DNA of 64,000 nt from Verrucomicrobiia bacterium (GCA_030425485.1 JAUIAM010000003.1:62001-126000), one strand, 5' to 3'. Shown: positions 52,333 through 62,332, counted from the first letter of the stretch. Numbers and translations are program-made. Notes: generated from the letters alone by a model not told the origin.

Positions 52333-53391
52333 TTACGTGCTTGTCTCGGATTTTCTGATACTCTGGCCTGATTTCCAAACTCCCTCGACATGCAGCATGC
52401 GTCTGATTGGAGGTGCTCCAAATTCCCGACGGCGGAGGGTTCCAACCAGCAAGTCCACCGCCGCAGCACCAATATAGGGAGAATTTTCATAAATTCCGGC
52501 AAAATGCTTCTCCTTGCTGGGGCGAAAAAGAAGGGCCAAACCTACGTCGTCGGGCGAGCGAACGCCTATTTTCTCAAACGCATCGACGACAAAGTCGATG
52601 TGTTCCACATTCACCAGCACCGCATCAGGGCGATAACGGCGAAACCAATCCTGCAAGGCTTTGCGATGTTCGGCCACATTGTCGGTGATCCTGAATATCG
52701 GGATAAAATCCGATGAATCTGTTGTCGATGTCATCGTCTCTACCCCATGTGACCATAAGTGTAGGTTAAGGCGTTCAGATTTGTCCAAAGTAATTGCGCC
52801 GCCGATACGCCGGTATCCCAAAGAGCGTAGATTTTGGACAGCCTCAATGGCGTTATGATAATGATTTGGGCTCAGGGAATGAAAACGCGGCGAGGTGATT
52901 GACCAGCCAAAAGTAACTGCTGCGAATTGTGACCAGTCCAACTGCGGTGCTATCCCGGGAAACAATTGAGGCGGCAGAAAAACGCCTTCGATACCGCGGT
53001 GGTAGAGAATGTCTGAGAGCCGCCTATGATCTTTGGGATTTATTGGCACTTCGAAACGCTCAACCTTATAGCCATGTTGAGGGGCGTGTGTTTTTGCCCC
53101 CTCATAGTAGTGGAGCCAAACCGAATCCTTATATTGGCTGACGCGCTCAACTCTCGGATCATGGAGCCAGGCCAAGGTTCCATGGTGACTGGCTGATCTC
53201 TGCCTGTCGCGGTACGATGCCAAGGCAGTCAGCATGGGGTCTTTCCGGTAGCCAAGCTGGCGGGCGATACGCAGCACCTGCTCGCGTGTTTTCGCTTTGA
53301 CGCGCGGGTCGCCACGTAAGGCGAGGCTGATCGTGGATTGATCCAAGCCGGCGGCCTTTGCCAGGTCTTTTTGGGTTACAACAGATTTCAT
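52333..53391 (-). CDS. LacI-family transcriptional regulator
   Basis: A 352-residue regulator. The N-terminal HTH is VTQKDLAKAAGLDQSTISLA; the rest is the periplasmic-binding-protein-like effector domain ending in PPIRRMLHVEGVWKSGQSIR. It likely senses a sugar released from the polysaccharide and controls the neighbouring genes. A perfect 18-bp palindrome lies 10 bp upstream of its start, and a similar one stands before the PEP-CTERM gene. Confidence 0.92.
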   Translation of the reverse strand: MKSVVTQKDLAKAAGLDQSTISLALRGDPRVKAKTREQVLRIARQLGYRKDPMLTALASYRDRQRSASHHGTLAWLHDPRVERVSQYKDSVWLHYYEGAKTHAPQHGYKVERFEVPINPKDHRRLSDILYHRGIEGVFLPPQLFPGIAPQLDWSQFAAVTFGWSITSPRFHSLSPNHYHNAIEAVQNLRSLGYRRIGGAITLDKSERLNLHLWSHGVETMTSTTDSSDFIPIFRITDNVAEHRKALQDWFRRYRPDAVLVNVEHIDFVVDAFEKIGVRSPDDVGLALLFRPSKEKHFAGIYENSPYIGAAAVDLLVGTLRRREFGAPPIRRMLHVEGVWKSGQSIRKSETST

Positions 53392-53400
53392 AAATGTCTA

Positions 53401-53418
53401 TTTTCATGTGTATGAAAA
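53401..53418. promoter_or_regulatory. Palindrome upstream of the LacI gene, likely operator
   Basis: TTTTCATGTGTATGAAAA has perfect 7-bp arms around GTGT. It lies 10 bp before the regulator start, a place fit for autoregulation. A further palindrome, ACGCAAGTATGCGT, is at 53430-53443. Confidence 0.6.
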
Positions 53419-53629
53419 GGGAATTGAATACGCAAGTATGCGTTTTGTTGCCCGCTGCATACGTCGATTTACCTCGTACAAACTGCTAGCGCTAAAGGCC
53501 TTATCGACTGCCATGTGGCGATGGGAGACAAGGCAGAGCGAGGTCGGGATAGCTCGGGAATACAGCGAGATCCCCTGGTCTCCGTACGTTCCCCCGTTTT
53601 GGGGCACCAGAGAGCGACTCTTTATTGGG

Positions 53630-53646
53630 ATTCATATGTATGTAAT
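53630..53646. promoter_or_regulatory. Second LacI-like operator, upstream of the PEP-CTERM gene
   Basis: ATTCATATGTATGTAAT shares TTCATRTGTATGWAA with the palindrome at 53401. It lies about 130 bp before the PEP-CTERM start. The rest of the 384-bp divergent gap holds no gene that I can support. Confidence 0.45.
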
Positions 53647-53775
53647 TCGAGATGTTCGACGATCCTTGTGGATATGTTATGAAACTTGAATGCGAAACTG
53701 CTTCGAGGCATCTGCTTTGTTGCGCGATCCACTCGTTGTGGAGACACCCATCATACTAACCTCAATATCAACAAT

Positions 53776-54675
53776 ATGAATAATAGCCGAAAACTCATCT
53801 CTTGCATTACCGCGTCAATCTCCCTTGGGATTTTAGGGTTCACCGCTCAAGCCGCTGACATTTCCTTGCTCAACAATAACACCTCGGGTGAAGACTGGAA
53901 TACGGCAGCGGACTGGTCAAATAATGAAAGTCCCAGTGCCGCCAACAATTATTTCGTAGATGCTCGTATCTTGAGGACACCTGATGTAAATAACAACAGT
54001 TCCACGCCGGTAGTGTTTGGCGGCAACTCCCTGACACTACAAAATACCGCTTCGGCCTCTCAGGACGGTCGCCTTGCCTTGAAAGCTAACTTCACCACGG
54101 TGAACGCACTGACTATGTCGGGAGGGGAGATTTTTAACTCTGGGCCTAATGGCGGCGGAAGCTTCGCGCAGGTTAATGTCGGTAATTTGACTATAGAGGA
54201 TGTAAATAATGTTTATGGCGGGACGACGGCACGTAACGTATATCTCTTCGTCGGTTCGCTGACGGGAAGCGGCGATCTGAGTTTTGGCCTCTCCGGTGAT
54301 TCTTCGCTTGTTTACGGACTGAGCGCTGTTGCTAATAATCCTTTTACCGGGACGATCAACGCAGGGGCTTCGGCTTTCCGTTTGAGAGGAGACGTCAATA
54401 TCAGCAATGGTTCCTTCTGGCTAGGTGAGTCTACGGTTTTGAATTTAGAATCGGGCTCTCTCGCAGTTGCCTCAGCTTCATTCATTTTGGAGAATTCCGA
54501 GCTTACTTTGACGGATGGAACCTACTCGGCGGCTGACTTAAACACTTTCTTCGGTACTTCGCAATTTGAGGGTGAAGGCTTGCTTTACGTTGGCGTAAAC
54601 ATTCCAGAGCCCGGCTCGGCAGCAATGGTTCTGGGATGCGTGGCATTGCTTCTGCTCGTGCGTCGCCGGCGCTAA
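53776..54675 (+). CDS. PEP-CTERM sorting domain protein
   Basis: A 299-residue exported protein. The signal peptide (to about residue 26, ending in TAQA) precedes a Ser/Asn/Thr-rich beta-repeat body of the autotransporter-like kind (GGNSLTLQNTAS, LTMSGGEIFNSG, GSGDLSFGLSGDSS). The C-terminus is IPEPGS, a hydrophobic helix, then VRRRR: the sorting tail cut by an exosortase. I started at MNNSRKL (53776). It lies divergent from the LacI gene. Its role is probably surface display or matrix; the polymer-binding function is unknown. Confidence 0.88.
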   Translation: MNNSRKLISCITASISLGILGFTAQAADISLLNNNTSGEDWNTAADWSNNESPSAANNYFVDARILRTPDVNNNSSTPVVFGGNSLTLQNTASASQDGRLALKANFTTVNALTMSGGEIFNSGPNGGGSFAQVNVGNLTIEDVNNVYGGTTARNVYLFVGSLTGSGDLSFGLSGDSSLVYGLSAVANNPFTGTINAGASAFRLRGDVNISNGSFWLGESTVLNLESGSLAVASASFILENSELTLTDGTYSAADLNTFFGTSQFEGEGLLYVGVNIPEPGSAAMVLGCVALLLLVRRRR

Positions 54676-54955
54676 TTTTTACCTGATGCCAGTTTTTATC
54701 TGAGCCTCGGGCGTGCCGGAGCTTAATCCGGCGCGCCTTTAGGGTCTGGGTAAATGGACTGATGATGCGATTGGGCTGAGGTGCGTCGGGATCATCACTT
54801 ACAGCAATGCGACTTGAGCCGCATTTAAAAACAGTCATCTGAATACTTATTCGGCAGGCAGTCGACCACTTGCGATAGATTCATCTCAAGAGCATCCGTT
54901 TGCCATAATTACTGTGTCGTTTCTTCAGAGAATAAGCGACGCGGCTACATTTCTT

Positions 54956-56431
54956 ATGGAAAATACAAGCAAACCACCAAATATACTTTTTTTATTGGCT
55001 GACCAGTTGCGTTGGGACTTTCTCGGCTGCTACGGTGCAGATTTTCTAAAAACGCCCAATATTGATCGCTTAGCAGCCAGGGGCATACGGTATACCAGGG
55101 CGTATTCAGCACACCCGCTTTGTGTACCCGCGCGAGCTGCATTGGTAACGGGTATGCATGGATTGCGATCTGGTGTGATGACCAACGGTCAATGGGTGCG
55201 TCCAGATTATTCCGCTCAAAAAATAGCTACCTGGCCTCAGCGCTTGAGTGAGCGCGGCTATGAAACCGCAGCGATTGGTAAGATGCATTTCTATCCATGG
55301 ATGGAGCGTATGGGCTTTGACTACAAATCCGTGACGGAGGATAAGCGCTGGCCGCATATTCGTGACGATTACTACCACTTTCTTCGCCGTAATGGTTCTC
55401 GAAAGTATACGGGTCTGGAGCACAAAGATTATCAGAAAAACAAGGGTGCGGTAATCAGTTGTAACCCTTGGGAACTTTCCTGGGATCACTTTGTGGGTGA
55501 AGAGGCTGCCAGCTACCTGGAGCGATTGGATGGGAGCGCGCCTTTCGCTATGATGGTTGGCTTCACTGGACCACACTGTCCCTACGACCCCAATACTGAA
55601 TTTGTGGAGTCTATCGATGAGGAAAAAATTCCAGAACCGGTAGAAGGCAATTCGAAAGATTGTCCTGGAGTAAAGATAAAGAATCATGCTGCTAACCGCC
55701 AAAGGTGGAATGGTATAGAACTCGACGGATGGACGCGTGAGCAGAAGCGGCGGGTGCGCCGTCACTATGCCGGACTGGTGCAACAGATCGACCATGAGGT
55801 AGGGAGGATCCTGCAAGTGCTGGAAAATAAGGGGCAACTCGATAATACGCTCGTTATCTTCAGCAGTGATCATGGCGATTATGTTGGAGACCACGACATG
55901 GCGGGTAAGGGGAGCTTTTACGAAGGCAGTTGTCACATCCCAATGATCGTGTGCGAACCGGGGAGACACTCCCCCGCAGTCTGCGATGATTTGGTTGAAT
56001 TAACGGATATAACTTCAACGATTTTAGTCTCTGCCGGTTGCGATTTGCCCAATTGTCTGGACAGCATCCCATTGCCGGGAATCGGGGTAGGACGGAAAAA
56101 CGGCACTGAGTTTCCGCAGCGAGATTGCGTGATCGGTGCTGTGGCGGACGGCTGTATGTATTTCGACGGCACTTGGAAGTATGCTAAATACGCAACGGGT
56201 GAAATGGTCTTGTTCAACCTCGACGAGGATCCAGAAGAAAGTCGAAACCTCGTGCGGGATCCCGCTCATGTCGAGCGTTTGATTGCCTGTGAAAACGCGC
56301 TGAACACCCGCTACTTCGACCTGATGTTTGCGGGACACCGCGACAAGGTGGTGGATGGAGACAATTCACTTTGGTCGGATCGAGCTTTCGGTAAAGAAGG
56401 CTATCGGCGGACCTATCCTCAGCCTTGGTGA
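54956..56431 (+). CDS. Sulfatase, CxPxR type
   Basis: A formylglycine-dependent sulfatase of 491 residues. NILFLLADQLRWDFLG has the first metal ligands. The activation motif is LCVPARA (Cys56, Pro58, Arg60), and FSSDHGDYVGDHDMAGKGSF holds later ligands. There is no signal peptide, so it acts in the cytoplasm or is exported another way. I chose ATG 54956; a GTG at 54914 is in frame. It likely removes sulfate from imported or released oligosaccharides. Confidence 0.93.
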   Translation: MENTSKPPNILFLLADQLRWDFLGCYGADFLKTPNIDRLAARGIRYTRAYSAHPLCVPARAALVTGMHGLRSGVMTNGQWVRPDYSAQKIATWPQRLSERGYETAAIGKMHFYPWMERMGFDYKSVTEDKRWPHIRDDYYHFLRRNGSRKYTGLEHKDYQKNKGAVISCNPWELSWDHFVGEEAASYLERLDGSAPFAMMVGFTGPHCPYDPNTEFVESIDEEKIPEPVEGNSKDCPGVKIKNHAANRQRWNGIELDGWTREQKRRVRRHYAGLVQQIDHEVGRILQVLENKGQLDNTLVIFSSDHGDYVGDHDMAGKGSFYEGSCHIPMIVCEPGRHSPAVCDDLVELTDITSTILVSAGCDLPNCLDSIPLPGIGVGRKNGTEFPQRDCVIGAVADGCMYFDGTWKYAKYATGEMVLFNLDEDPEESRNLVRDPAHVERLIACENALNTRYFDLMFAGHRDKVVDGDNSLWSDRAFGKEGYRRTYPQPW

Positions 56432-56459
56432 GTCGATAATCCTTACAAAACGAGACAAG

Positions 56460-57938
56460 ATGCCGGCCTCAAAAATGATTCGCCCTAACCTAGTCCTCAT
56501 CATGACGGACCAGCAACGCTGGGACACCATTAGCGCTTGGGGGCATCACTGGATGCACACGCCGAATATGGATCGGCTGGCAGGAGCGGGCGTATCATTT
56601 CGATCGGCATACGTGCCTGCCGCGACCTGCGTGGCCTCACGGGCGGCGATGTTTACAGGAATGTATGCGCACAATACAGGTGCCTACTCCTTTAATAACT
56701 GGAGCCACCAACGCAATTGGGTGGAGGATTTGTCTGATGCTGGATATTGGTGTGTCAATATCGGGAAGATGCATTTCTCTCCTTATTACGATGCACCAGG
56801 GTTCCATGAACGTGTGGTCGTGGAAAATCCGACCAGTCCACCAATGATGGGCAAACAGGGATTGGCGGATGATGCTTGGGGCCATTATTTGAATGCGCAC
56901 GGGGCTCAGCGTCCTTTATTTCGAAATCGCTCTGATCCTGATTGGACAAATAAGATCCAAGCGGTGCCTTGGCATCTGGACGAGCATTTGCACAGTGATG
57001 TTTTTATCGGAAATAACGCCGTTGGTTGGATACGGAACCGACATTACCAGCAGCGTGAGCGACCTTTGTTTTTACAGGTGGGGTTCACCGGGCCACACGA
57101 ACCTTATGACCCGTTGCCAAGACATCTAAAACTCTACGACAAAGCATCTATACCGGCCCCGGTCTTTCGGGACGGAGAGTTCGACGGGAAACCACCGCAG
57201 CACCGGGCTCATCAGGAGAATTTTGCCAGCCGTCCCGGTGAGGGCGTGATCCCGCTTAAGGATGCGTCGATGGACGCGCTTCGAAAGATGCGTAAGCACT
57301 ACTGTGCAAAGATTTCAACGGTGGATGAGCAAGTCGGGCGAATTCTCGATGCATTGGATGAGAACGGTATCCTCGGAAACAGCGTGGTGGCTTTTTGTTC
57401 GGATCACGGAGATTTACTCGGTGACCATCGTTTGCCCTACAAGTGGCTCATGTATGAACCCGTCACACACGTACCGTTTATTCTGTGGGACGCCCGTAAT
57501 GGGCGACAGGGGACTTGTGTGGATTCCCTCGTCAGCCTGATGGATCTGGGGCCGACCTTGCTCGATGCCGCTGGGGTGAGCGTGCCAGCACATCTCGAGG
57601 GCGCATCTTTGCTGCCGTGGACAAGAGGGCAACCATGTCTTGCGCGCGATTTCGTATGCGCGGAAGACAACTATCTGACGATGTTTCGCGAGGCGCGTTA
57701 TAAGATGGTTCTTTATACCGGGGCGTCTTACGGGGAGCTCTACGACTTGGAAGAGGACCCAAACGAACTCGTGAACCGTTGGGATGACCCAACGATGGCG
57801 AGAGAGAAGCAGCGCCTGTTGATCAGACATTCTCAATGGCTGATGGAGAGTTGCTATCGTACTGCAACAATCCGATCCAGGAGTGCTCGGGGGTACCGGA
57901 TGCGACAACCAGAGCCGCCCTATTACCTGCATGGATGA
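56460..57938 (+). CDS. Sulfatase, CxAxR type
   Basis: A second sulfatase of 492 residues, 28 bp after the first. NLVLIMTDQQRWDTIS starts the metal site; the activation motif is TCVASRA (Cys57, Ala59, Arg61), with Ala where Pro is usual, a form accepted by anaerobic sulfatase-maturating enzymes. CSDHGDLLGDHRLPYK gives later ligands. I chose ATG 56460; the longer frame starts inside the previous gene. No signal peptide is seen. No maturase gene is in the window. Confidence 0.92.
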   Translation: MPASKMIRPNLVLIMTDQQRWDTISAWGHHWMHTPNMDRLAGAGVSFRSAYVPAATCVASRAAMFTGMYAHNTGAYSFNNWSHQRNWVEDLSDAGYWCVNIGKMHFSPYYDAPGFHERVVVENPTSPPMMGKQGLADDAWGHYLNAHGAQRPLFRNRSDPDWTNKIQAVPWHLDEHLHSDVFIGNNAVGWIRNRHYQQRERPLFLQVGFTGPHEPYDPLPRHLKLYDKASIPAPVFRDGEFDGKPPQHRAHQENFASRPGEGVIPLKDASMDALRKMRKHYCAKISTVDEQVGRILDALDENGILGNSVVAFCSDHGDLLGDHRLPYKWLMYEPVTHVPFILWDARNGRQGTCVDSLVSLMDLGPTLLDAAGVSVPAHLEGASLLPWTRGQPCLARDFVCAEDNYLTMFREARYKMVLYTGASYGELYDLEEDPNELVNRWDDPTMAREKQRLLIRHSQWLMESCYRTATIRSRSARGYRMRQPEPPYYLHG

Positions 57939-57992
57939 GCTACAATGCACAACCAGCATTCCGTATGGCACTTGGGGTGAGTTGTTTTTATC

Positions 57993-59762
57993 ATGATTAT
58001 CGAATACACTACATTGGTTGTTTATCTTGGCGTTTTGCTCGCACTGGGTATGCTCTTTGCACGCTTCAACAAGAATCTGAGTGATTTTGCCAGAGGGGGA
58101 GGACGGGGCACTTGGTGGTTGGTGGGCAGCAGCATCCTCATGTCGGCCATCAGCGCGTTTACTTTTACCGGAAACGCTTCGGCGGCGTACGAGGCCGGGC
58201 CGTCCCTTTTGGTCATCTATTTGGCCAATTGCTGTGGATTTGCGGTTGGCGGTCTGTGGCTCGGTCCGTGGCTGCGTCAGACCAGGGCATATACGACCGC
58301 CGATGTGATTCGAGGGCGCTTTGGTACGCCGGTAGAACAATTGTTCGCCTATACGGGCTTGTTTCTGGGACCGATTACCGCCGCGATTCAGTTGTATGCT
58401 CTGTCGCTCTTCGTTGGTACGATTCTGGGGCTTCCGTTAGTGCCTTTGCTCGTGGTTATCGGGGCAATCGTTACATTCTATTCAACGACGGGTGGCAAGT
58501 GGGCGGTCATGGCAACCGATTTGGTACAGGCTACGGTCATGATCGCGATCACGGCATTGGTCTGCTTTCTTGCGTTACGAGCTGTGGGCGGACCAGGGGA
58601 GTTTTTCCGGCATTTTTCGGACCCGGGAATCGCGGAAGACTTTCGTTTTATCAACGAGCCAGGCACGTTTCCGGGGGACCGCTTCACTTGGAAGTGGGCG
58701 ATTGTGGTTTTCTTCATGCAGATAAACACACAGATCAGCCTGTCTGCGTCTGGCCGCTATATCGCTGCGCGAGACGGTCATGAGGCTTCGCGGGCTGCCT
58801 GGTTCGGTTTGATTTTGATGATGATGGGCAGTGCGGTCTGGTTTCTCCCCCCCATGGTAACCCGCTTTCTGTATGAAAGTGAACTGCTGACTACCGGGAC
58901 GGCGAACCCTGCTGAGAGCGCGTATGCCTTTATCGCGATGAAATTGCTGCCGAACGGGATGACTGGCCTGCTGATCGCAGCGATGTTTGCGGCGACGATG
59001 AGCAGTATGGATACCGGACTGAACAATCAGGTGGGCATTCTGGTGAGAAATATCATACCGCGACTTAGAGGAGTTTTGGGCTTCAAGAAGGACTTGGAGC
59101 CGAAGACGGAGATCCGTATTTGCCACTTGGCCAGCCTGTGCCTTGGGGCATTGGTCATTGCCTTCGGGATACTTTTCATCCTGCAAGACAAAGTAGCCTT
59201 GTTTGATGCGTTTTTGACAATCGGTTCCGTGGTTGGGATACCGATGGGCTTCCCCCTGTTGGTGGGGCTTTGGGTGAAGCGTTTGCCTAAATGGGGATAT
59301 TTCCCGATATTTTCAGCCTGCTTGCTGCCATCGCTATGGTCCTTTCTGGACACTACTTTGAATGGAAGCACTTGGACGGTTCAGGACAGGACGCTCTGGA
59401 TATTTGTCTTCGGCATTGGTGCCAGTGCGTTCTGTCGTTTATGGGTCGCTTTGAGGAAAGAGGAGCAGAGTGTGGGCGTTTCCAAGTTCTACGAACGCAT
59501 GCGCGAACCGATTGATTTCGAGAAGGAAATCGGTCGTTCTCCCGTGGACTACGAGCAGTATTTTGTTTTATCGAAAGCGGTCTTGGTGACCGGGTTGCTG
59601 GCCTTGTTGTTGGTGTTGGTTCCGAATCCGCTTTTTGGACGACTGTGCATACTGGCTGTTTCAGCATTCATTTTAGGTATCGGTATCTTATTGGGTTATG
59701 GAGGGCGGCGGGCCAAGAAAACCTACTTACAACGCGTAGCAGAGGAGGCCGCAGATGCCTGA
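57993..59762 (+). CDS. Sodium:solute symporter (SSS family)
   Basis: An integral membrane protein of 589 residues with about 13-14 helices. It begins with an outward-facing helix (YTTLVVYLGVLLALGMLFAR), then DFARGGGRGTWWLVGSSILM as in SSS carriers. Later helices include MTGLLIAAMFAATMSSMDTG, the SSS sodium-site region. It probably imports sugars or uronates freed by the lyase, sulfatases and glycosidase. Its end overlaps the next gene by 8 bp. Confidence 0.93.
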   Translation: MIIEYTTLVVYLGVLLALGMLFARFNKNLSDFARGGGRGTWWLVGSSILMSAISAFTFTGNASAAYEAGPSLLVIYLANCCGFAVGGLWLGPWLRQTRAYTTADVIRGRFGTPVEQLFAYTGLFLGPITAAIQLYALSLFVGTILGLPLVPLLVVIGAIVTFYSTTGGKWAVMATDLVQATVMIAITALVCFLALRAVGGPGEFFRHFSDPGIAEDFRFINEPGTFPGDRFTWKWAIVVFFMQINTQISLSASGRYIAARDGHEASRAAWFGLILMMMGSAVWFLPPMVTRFLYESELLTTGTANPAESAYAFIAMKLLPNGMTGLLIAAMFAATMSSMDTGLNNQVGILVRNIIPRLRGVLGFKKDLEPKTEIRICHLASLCLGALVIAFGILFILQDKVALFDAFLTIGSVVGIPMGFPLLVGLWVKRLPKWGYFPIFSACLLPSLWSFLDTTLNGSTWTVQDRTLWIFVFGIGASAFCRLWVALRKEEQSVGVSKFYERMREPIDFEKEIGRSPVDYEQYFVLSKAVLVTGLLALLLVLVPNPLFGRLCILAVSAFILGIGILLGYGGRRAKKTYLQRVAEEAADA

Positions 59763-61209
59763 TCCGAAACCGAAACACAATATGATCCCGCGCTTTAAAT
59801 GGAAGGGCATGGACTGCGATGGGTACCGATTGGTCGACGCCGCCGGAGTCGTCGTGCCCGAAGACATTGCCGCTTTTCAAATGGGGGCCGACGATGTTTT
59901 CTCCGGGTTGCCGCCCATTTATACTGCTTGGGCGCATCAAGCGATGGATGATGTGCGGCTGAATGTCGTGGAGGAGCGTTACCTCGGAGCTGGTTCTTTT
60001 TTCGGCTCTACAGTATTTACGCGTGACACTGCCTTGTCTGGAGTACTATCGCTCAATCGGCTCCAGCCACAACTCATGCGGGAGAGCTTGCGCTATGACC
60101 GGGAATTACGTCTCAAAATTGGCTGGAAGTCGCTTAGTCATTCCAGTGCGGTAGCTACGGTGCCTGAATTGCCTTTTGAAGATTCTGGTTTGGATGAAAA
60201 AGCCTTTATGGAAACCTACCGGACCAATGAATTCGCCCGCCGGACGGATGATGTGGTATGGATGTGGGGATATTTGGATTGGTTGCGGACGAATGACCCT
60301 GGGATGGAGGAATGGCTCTGGTTTTACGAAACGGGAGGCGAGTGCTTTGAGCGGTTTTATGATTTGTTCCAGGATTTGGCGGATGGTCTCTACCGGGGGC
60401 AATCCTGCTTTGTAGATATTATGATGTGTGGTTATCGCGTGCATCATGGTCCGCCTGTTGCCGGTGATCTGTCACACTTCAAACTGCCTCATATTGATGA
60501 TGCATCAAACCGGGAAAAATGGGATTTACCTTTTACTCCAATCACACTTCGGGACTCCGTTTTGCAAAAAGCCGCTTCAACAAATGCGCTCTATGTGATC
60601 GCGTTGAACGGTTTAGCCGAAGCGGCTGAGCGACTGGGGTTCCAGGAAGCGTCCAGGCAATGGCATGAGCGTGCCCATCGCCTTAGGCAAGCCATGCGAA
60701 AGTGCTTTCTCCAAGGGGATGGCTCGGTTGCGTATACCTTATATGCCGATGGCGAGTTGGACATGCGTTTGCATCCCCTTGCAACCGCATTCTGGGTACT
60801 GGCAGGCGTGCTGGAAGGAGGAGAGGCATACAGGGCCTTGGCTAGGCATCCGCTTGAGTCTTGGGGCGTTCCCCTCTATACTCCGTTTTATGAGGAAAAT
60901 CCTCACTGTTACCATAATCGCTCGGCATGGCCCTTTGTGGATGCCTTCCATTTCCTGGCTCAATGGAGTCTGCGTCCGGATGAAGACGTTTTACGGACAT
61001 GGCTGGTGCTGAACGGGCGTGCTTGCCGAGATCGCCGAGGCTTCCGGGAATTGCTGAACATGGATACGGGCGAGTTGATCGGTTCCGCGCATCAACTATG
61101 GAGTGCGGCTGGATACCTGGGGGCGTTGATGCGGTGGACGGGTATGGAATCAAAGGCATGGCGACGCTCTATTCGGTCGGAGGGGGCATGCCCTTCCAGA
61201 AATAAGTAA
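59755..61209 (+). CDS. Six-hairpin glycosidase-like protein
   Basis: A 484-residue cytoplasmic protein with the (alpha/alpha)6 pattern of GH15/37/63-like enzymes: GSTVFTRDTALSGVLSLNRL, DDVVWMWGYLDWLR, YTPFYEENPHCYHNRSAWPF and GSAHQLWSAAGYLGALMRW. Likely acts on oligosaccharides imported by the SSS carrier. The GH family and the catalytic acids cannot be fixed by eye. The start overlaps the transporter gene stop (ATGCCTGA), so the two are coupled. Confidence 0.75.
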   Translation: MPDPKPKHNMIPRFKWKGMDCDGYRLVDAAGVVVPEDIAAFQMGADDVFSGLPPIYTAWAHQAMDDVRLNVVEERYLGAGSFFGSTVFTRDTALSGVLSLNRLQPQLMRESLRYDRELRLKIGWKSLSHSSAVATVPELPFEDSGLDEKAFMETYRTNEFARRTDDVVWMWGYLDWLRTNDPGMEEWLWFYETGGECFERFYDLFQDLADGLYRGQSCFVDIMMCGYRVHHGPPVAGDLSHFKLPHIDDASNREKWDLPFTPITLRDSVLQKAASTNALYVIALNGLAEAAERLGFQEASRQWHERAHRLRQAMRKCFLQGDGSVAYTLYADGELDMRLHPLATAFWVLAGVLEGGEAYRALARHPLESWGVPLYTPFYEENPHCYHNRSAWPFVDAFHFLAQWSLRPDEDVLRTWLVLNGRACRDRRGFRELLNMDTGELIGSAHQLWSAAGYLGALMRWTGMESKAWRRSIRSEGACPSRNK

Positions 61210-61333
61210 TGGTAAGGCGCATGCGTGGACATCCTGCGTTTTGCATCTGTTGGTGCGGTTTCGGGGCTGACTGGTTGGCCGCTTCAGGAAGCAGTTCGGT
61301 CCAGACAAATACATACACGGCTTCAGCTTTTAT

Positions 61334-62332
61334 ATGATGAGTACAATATCGCCACAAGTTATCTACCTGCTCTCTCCGTTGTCGTACGAGCGTATTTACG
61401 GGGACGACGAGCGTGCCAGTGTCGTCCGTCTTCTCGGTGGGGTGCCTCCGATTGTGGACGCGCGGTTGTGGCACGAACACCCGGATCTTTGCGAGCGTAC
61501 GGAGGTCATCCTTTCTGGCTGGGGCATGGCCGAGATGGATGAAGATTTTCTCCGTTCCTTTCCCTCTCTGAAGCTGGTGCTGTATGGGGCAGGGGAAACC
61601 AAGTGCTTCGTGACAGAAGCGTTCTGGAAAAGTGGTATCGCTATCAGCACAGCGCATGTGGCCAATTCCATCCCGGTCGCTGAGTATACGGTTGCGCAGG
61701 TGGTGCTGTCGCTTAAACAAATGTGGCGGCTTTCCCGTCAGGTCCATGCTTCGAAATCTTTTCCCTCCATGCGCGAACGCGAGTCGATGGGGGCGTATGG
61801 TTCCGTGGTCGGGCTCATTTCACTGGGGGTCATTGGCAGGATGGTTGCCAAGCGCTTGCAGGCATTTGACGTGAAGGTTATCGCCTGCGACCCTTATGTG
61901 GACCTGGAGGTAGCGGCCCGCCTGGGTGTGGAACTATGCGCACTGGAGGATGTTTTCGCCCGGGCGAACGTGGTAAGTTGCCACCTGCCCTGGCTAAAGA
62001 AAACCGAGCGAATGCTGACCCTGCGGCATTTCCTGTCGATGAAACCCGGAGCCGTGTTTATCAATACGGCGAGGGGAGCGGTAGTGGACGAGGCAGGACT
62101 GATTAACGCGCTTAGGGAACGCCCCGACATAGATGCCCTTCTGGATGTGACCTGTCCAGAACCACCCGGCAATGACTCTCTACTCTATACCCTGCCCAAT
62201 GTCACGCTCAGCCCTCACATTGCGGGAAGCATGGGCAGTGAATGTCATCGCCTTGGCCGTGCGATGGTGGAGGAACTTCAACGCTACCTGACGAACAAGC
62301 CCTTAAAGTATGCCGTTTCCTGCGAATGTTAG
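61334..62332 (+). CDS. D-isomer-specific 2-hydroxyacid dehydrogenase family protein
   Basis: A 332-residue NAD-dependent oxidoreductase. The dinucleotide fold GLISLGVIGRMVA has a Gly-rich loop variant. Catalytic positions are seen in FINTARGAVVDEAGL (Arg), the TCPEPP region (Glu) and LSPHIAGS (His). The substrate is probably a sugar- or uronate-derived hydroxy acid. It ends the polysaccharide cluster on the left side of the attachment-site copy. ATG 61337 is an equal alternative start. Confidence 0.9.
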   Translation: MMSTISPQVIYLLSPLSYERIYGDDERASVVRLLGGVPPIVDARLWHEHPDLCERTEVILSGWGMAEMDEDFLRSFPSLKLVLYGAGETKCFVTEAFWKSGIAISTAHVANSIPVAEYTVAQVVLSLKQMWRLSRQVHASKSFPSMRERESMGAYGSVVGLISLGVIGRMVAKRLQAFDVKVIACDPYVDLEVAARLGVELCALEDVFARANVVSCHLPWLKKTERMLTLRHFLSMKPGAVFINTARGAVVDEAGLINALRERPDIDALLDVTCPEPPGNDSLLYTLPNVTLSPHIAGSMGSECHRLGRAMVEELQRYLTNKPLKYAVSCEC

